Shown here: positions 63,447 to 64,000 of the stretch, piece by piece | Position numbering within the stretch: position 1 is the stretch's first letter | Layout of the letters: every line of letters begins with the position of its first letter | DNA from: a candidate division BRC1 bacterium ADurb.Bin183 | Lineage (GTDB): Bacteria > Sumerlaeota > Sumerlaeia > MWCT01 | Direction of reading: 5' to 3' | Length of the DNA stretch: 64,000 nucleotides | Assembly (NCBI GenBank): GCA_002070185.1 | Contig: MWCT01000006.1 | Location: 129,001-193,000, forward strand | Made by a program: the position numbers and the translations under genes | The notes under the pieces: generated by a model | Database searches by the model: none | The model's input: only the letters and a program-made list of their open reading frames with translations | Told to the model about the DNA's origin: nothing

Positions 63447-64000
63447 CGCGCTCCATCCTGTATGATGGATTTAAAAATATTAAGCCCGTCCTCGCCGCCA
63501 AGCGCCAACTCGCTGCATCGCTCCGGATGAGGCATCATACCGAGCACATTGCCCCGCTCGTTGATAATGCCCGCAATATTTTCCAGCGAGCCGTTGGGGT
63601 TTGCATCGGCGGCGGCTTTGCCGTTTTTATCGCAATATCTGAAAACTATCTGAACGTTTTCCTTCAGCCGTTTCAGCCCGTCCGCATGGATAAAATAATT
63701 CCCCTCTCCATGCGCTATGGGAATCGCCAGCGTTTTCTTTTCGAACCTTGTAAATATCGTCCGAGAATTCTCCACACTCAGATGGACAGGTTTGCAGATG
63801 AACCGCAGCGATTGATTGCGAATAAGCGCCCCCGGCAGAATCCCCGCCTCGCATAAAATTTGAAAGCCATTGCAGATGCCGATGACCGGACGCCCCGCCG
63901 CCGCATGGGATGCCACCGATTCCATGATGGGGGAAAAACGCGCAATCGCGCCCGTTCTCAAATAATCGCCGTATGAAAAACCTCCCGGCAAAACGATGCA
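63443..64000 (-). CDS. purQ: Phosphoribosylformylglycinamidine synthase subunit PurQ (5' end outside window)
   Basis: The frame is open to the right edge, so the start is missing; about 40 N-terminal residues are expected beyond it. The visible part begins [17 protein letters not shown] and has the glutaminase Cys in GICNGFQIL and His/Glu in MMPHPE. It supplies ammonia from glutamine to PurL. An apparent start at 63991 is a Leu codon inside the VLPGG motif. Confidence 0.95.
   Translation of the reverse strand, partial: CIVLPGGFSYGDYLRTGAIARFSPIMESVASHAAAGRPVIGICNGFQILCEAGILPGALIRNQSLRFICKPVHLSVENSRTIFTRFEKKTLAIPIAHGEGNYFIHADGLKRLKENVQIVFRYCDKNGKAAADANPNGSLENIAGIINERGNVLGMMPHPERCSELALGGEDGLNIFKSIIQDGAR

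Noticed and set aside
51665-64000. PyrR-responsive attenuator between pur and pyr genes
   Set aside because: All intergenic gaps in the cluster are about 29 bases or shorter, too small for antiterminator and terminator structures.

Overview
The window reads as a chromosomal segment of a Gram-negative, probably anaerobic bacterium. Outer-membrane biology is indicated by a LolC/E-LolD type lipoprotein exporter, an OmpA-like lipoprotein and several predicted exported proteins. Anaerobic metabolism is suggested by a 2-oxoacid:ferredoxin oxidoreductase, the NAD-linked PyrD/PyrK pair, an Fe-S type PurF and B12-binding radical SAM proteins. Two small proteins of the TIGR04073 (exosortase-associated) type, a DUF1598-like protein and an FHA-sigma54 regulator point toward the PVC group or a neighbouring uncultivated phylum (Omnitrophota/Sumerlaeota-like). 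That placement is an inference from gene content remembered from those groups, not a measured phylogeny. There is no rRNA, recognisable tRNA, CRISPR array, insertion sequence or phage module.

Layout. 1-2.6 kb: the 3' end of a histidine kinase gene, then mgtE behind a long structured leader that resembles an M-box. 2.9-6 kb (minus): beta and alpha subunits of a VOR/KOR-type ferredoxin oxidoreductase, and recF. 6-8.9 kb (plus): prepilin peptidase, a GH5-like glycosidase and lipB. 8.9-12.5 kb (minus): two coupled genes for exported proteins. 12.7-14.2 kb (plus): an exported esterase. 14.2-16.6 kb (minus): an FHA-GAF-sigma54 activator followed by the missing gamma subunit of the oxidoreductase. 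16.8-19 kb (plus): ECF sigma factor, zinc-finger anti-sigma, CnrX/Spy-like periplasmic sensor and a secreted Met/Cys-rich metallothionein-like protein. 19.2-24.9 kb (plus): lysS, an orphan DNA methyltransferase, lolC/E, lolD and a DUF1598-like protein.

24.9-32.1 kb: B12-radical SAM protein, xylulokinase, a truncated B12-binding protein and an AddB-like nuclease, with an unassigned hairpin element ahead of the last. 32.5-35.2 kb (minus): rpsO and pnp, the pnp ribosome-binding site lying in a terminator-like hairpin. 35.6-46 kb: an exported coiled-coil protein, uvrC, an NlpC/P60 protein, a DUF362 ferredoxin-domain protein, the TIGR04073 pair, an RpoD/RpoS-type sigma factor and a membrane TPR protein ending in ten T-x-x-[DE] repeats. 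46-51.6 kb: a chimeric GHL10 remnant, a lipoprotein, the OmpA-like lipoprotein, an M24 peptidase and a secreted protein with twelve D-x-x-G-[ND]-D-x-Y repeats.

51.7-64 kb (minus): a tightly packed twelve-gene nucleotide cluster, purQ-purL-purF-purM-purD-pyrR-pyrB-pyrC-pyrK-pyrD-pyrF-pyrE. It runs off the right edge and carries purine steps and all of UMP synthesis after carbamoyl phosphate on what looks like one transcript. Most other genes are housekeeping. The least familiar content is the metal-stress cluster, the two repeat proteins, the modular exported proteins and the RNA-level signals before mgtE, pnp and the AddB-like gene.
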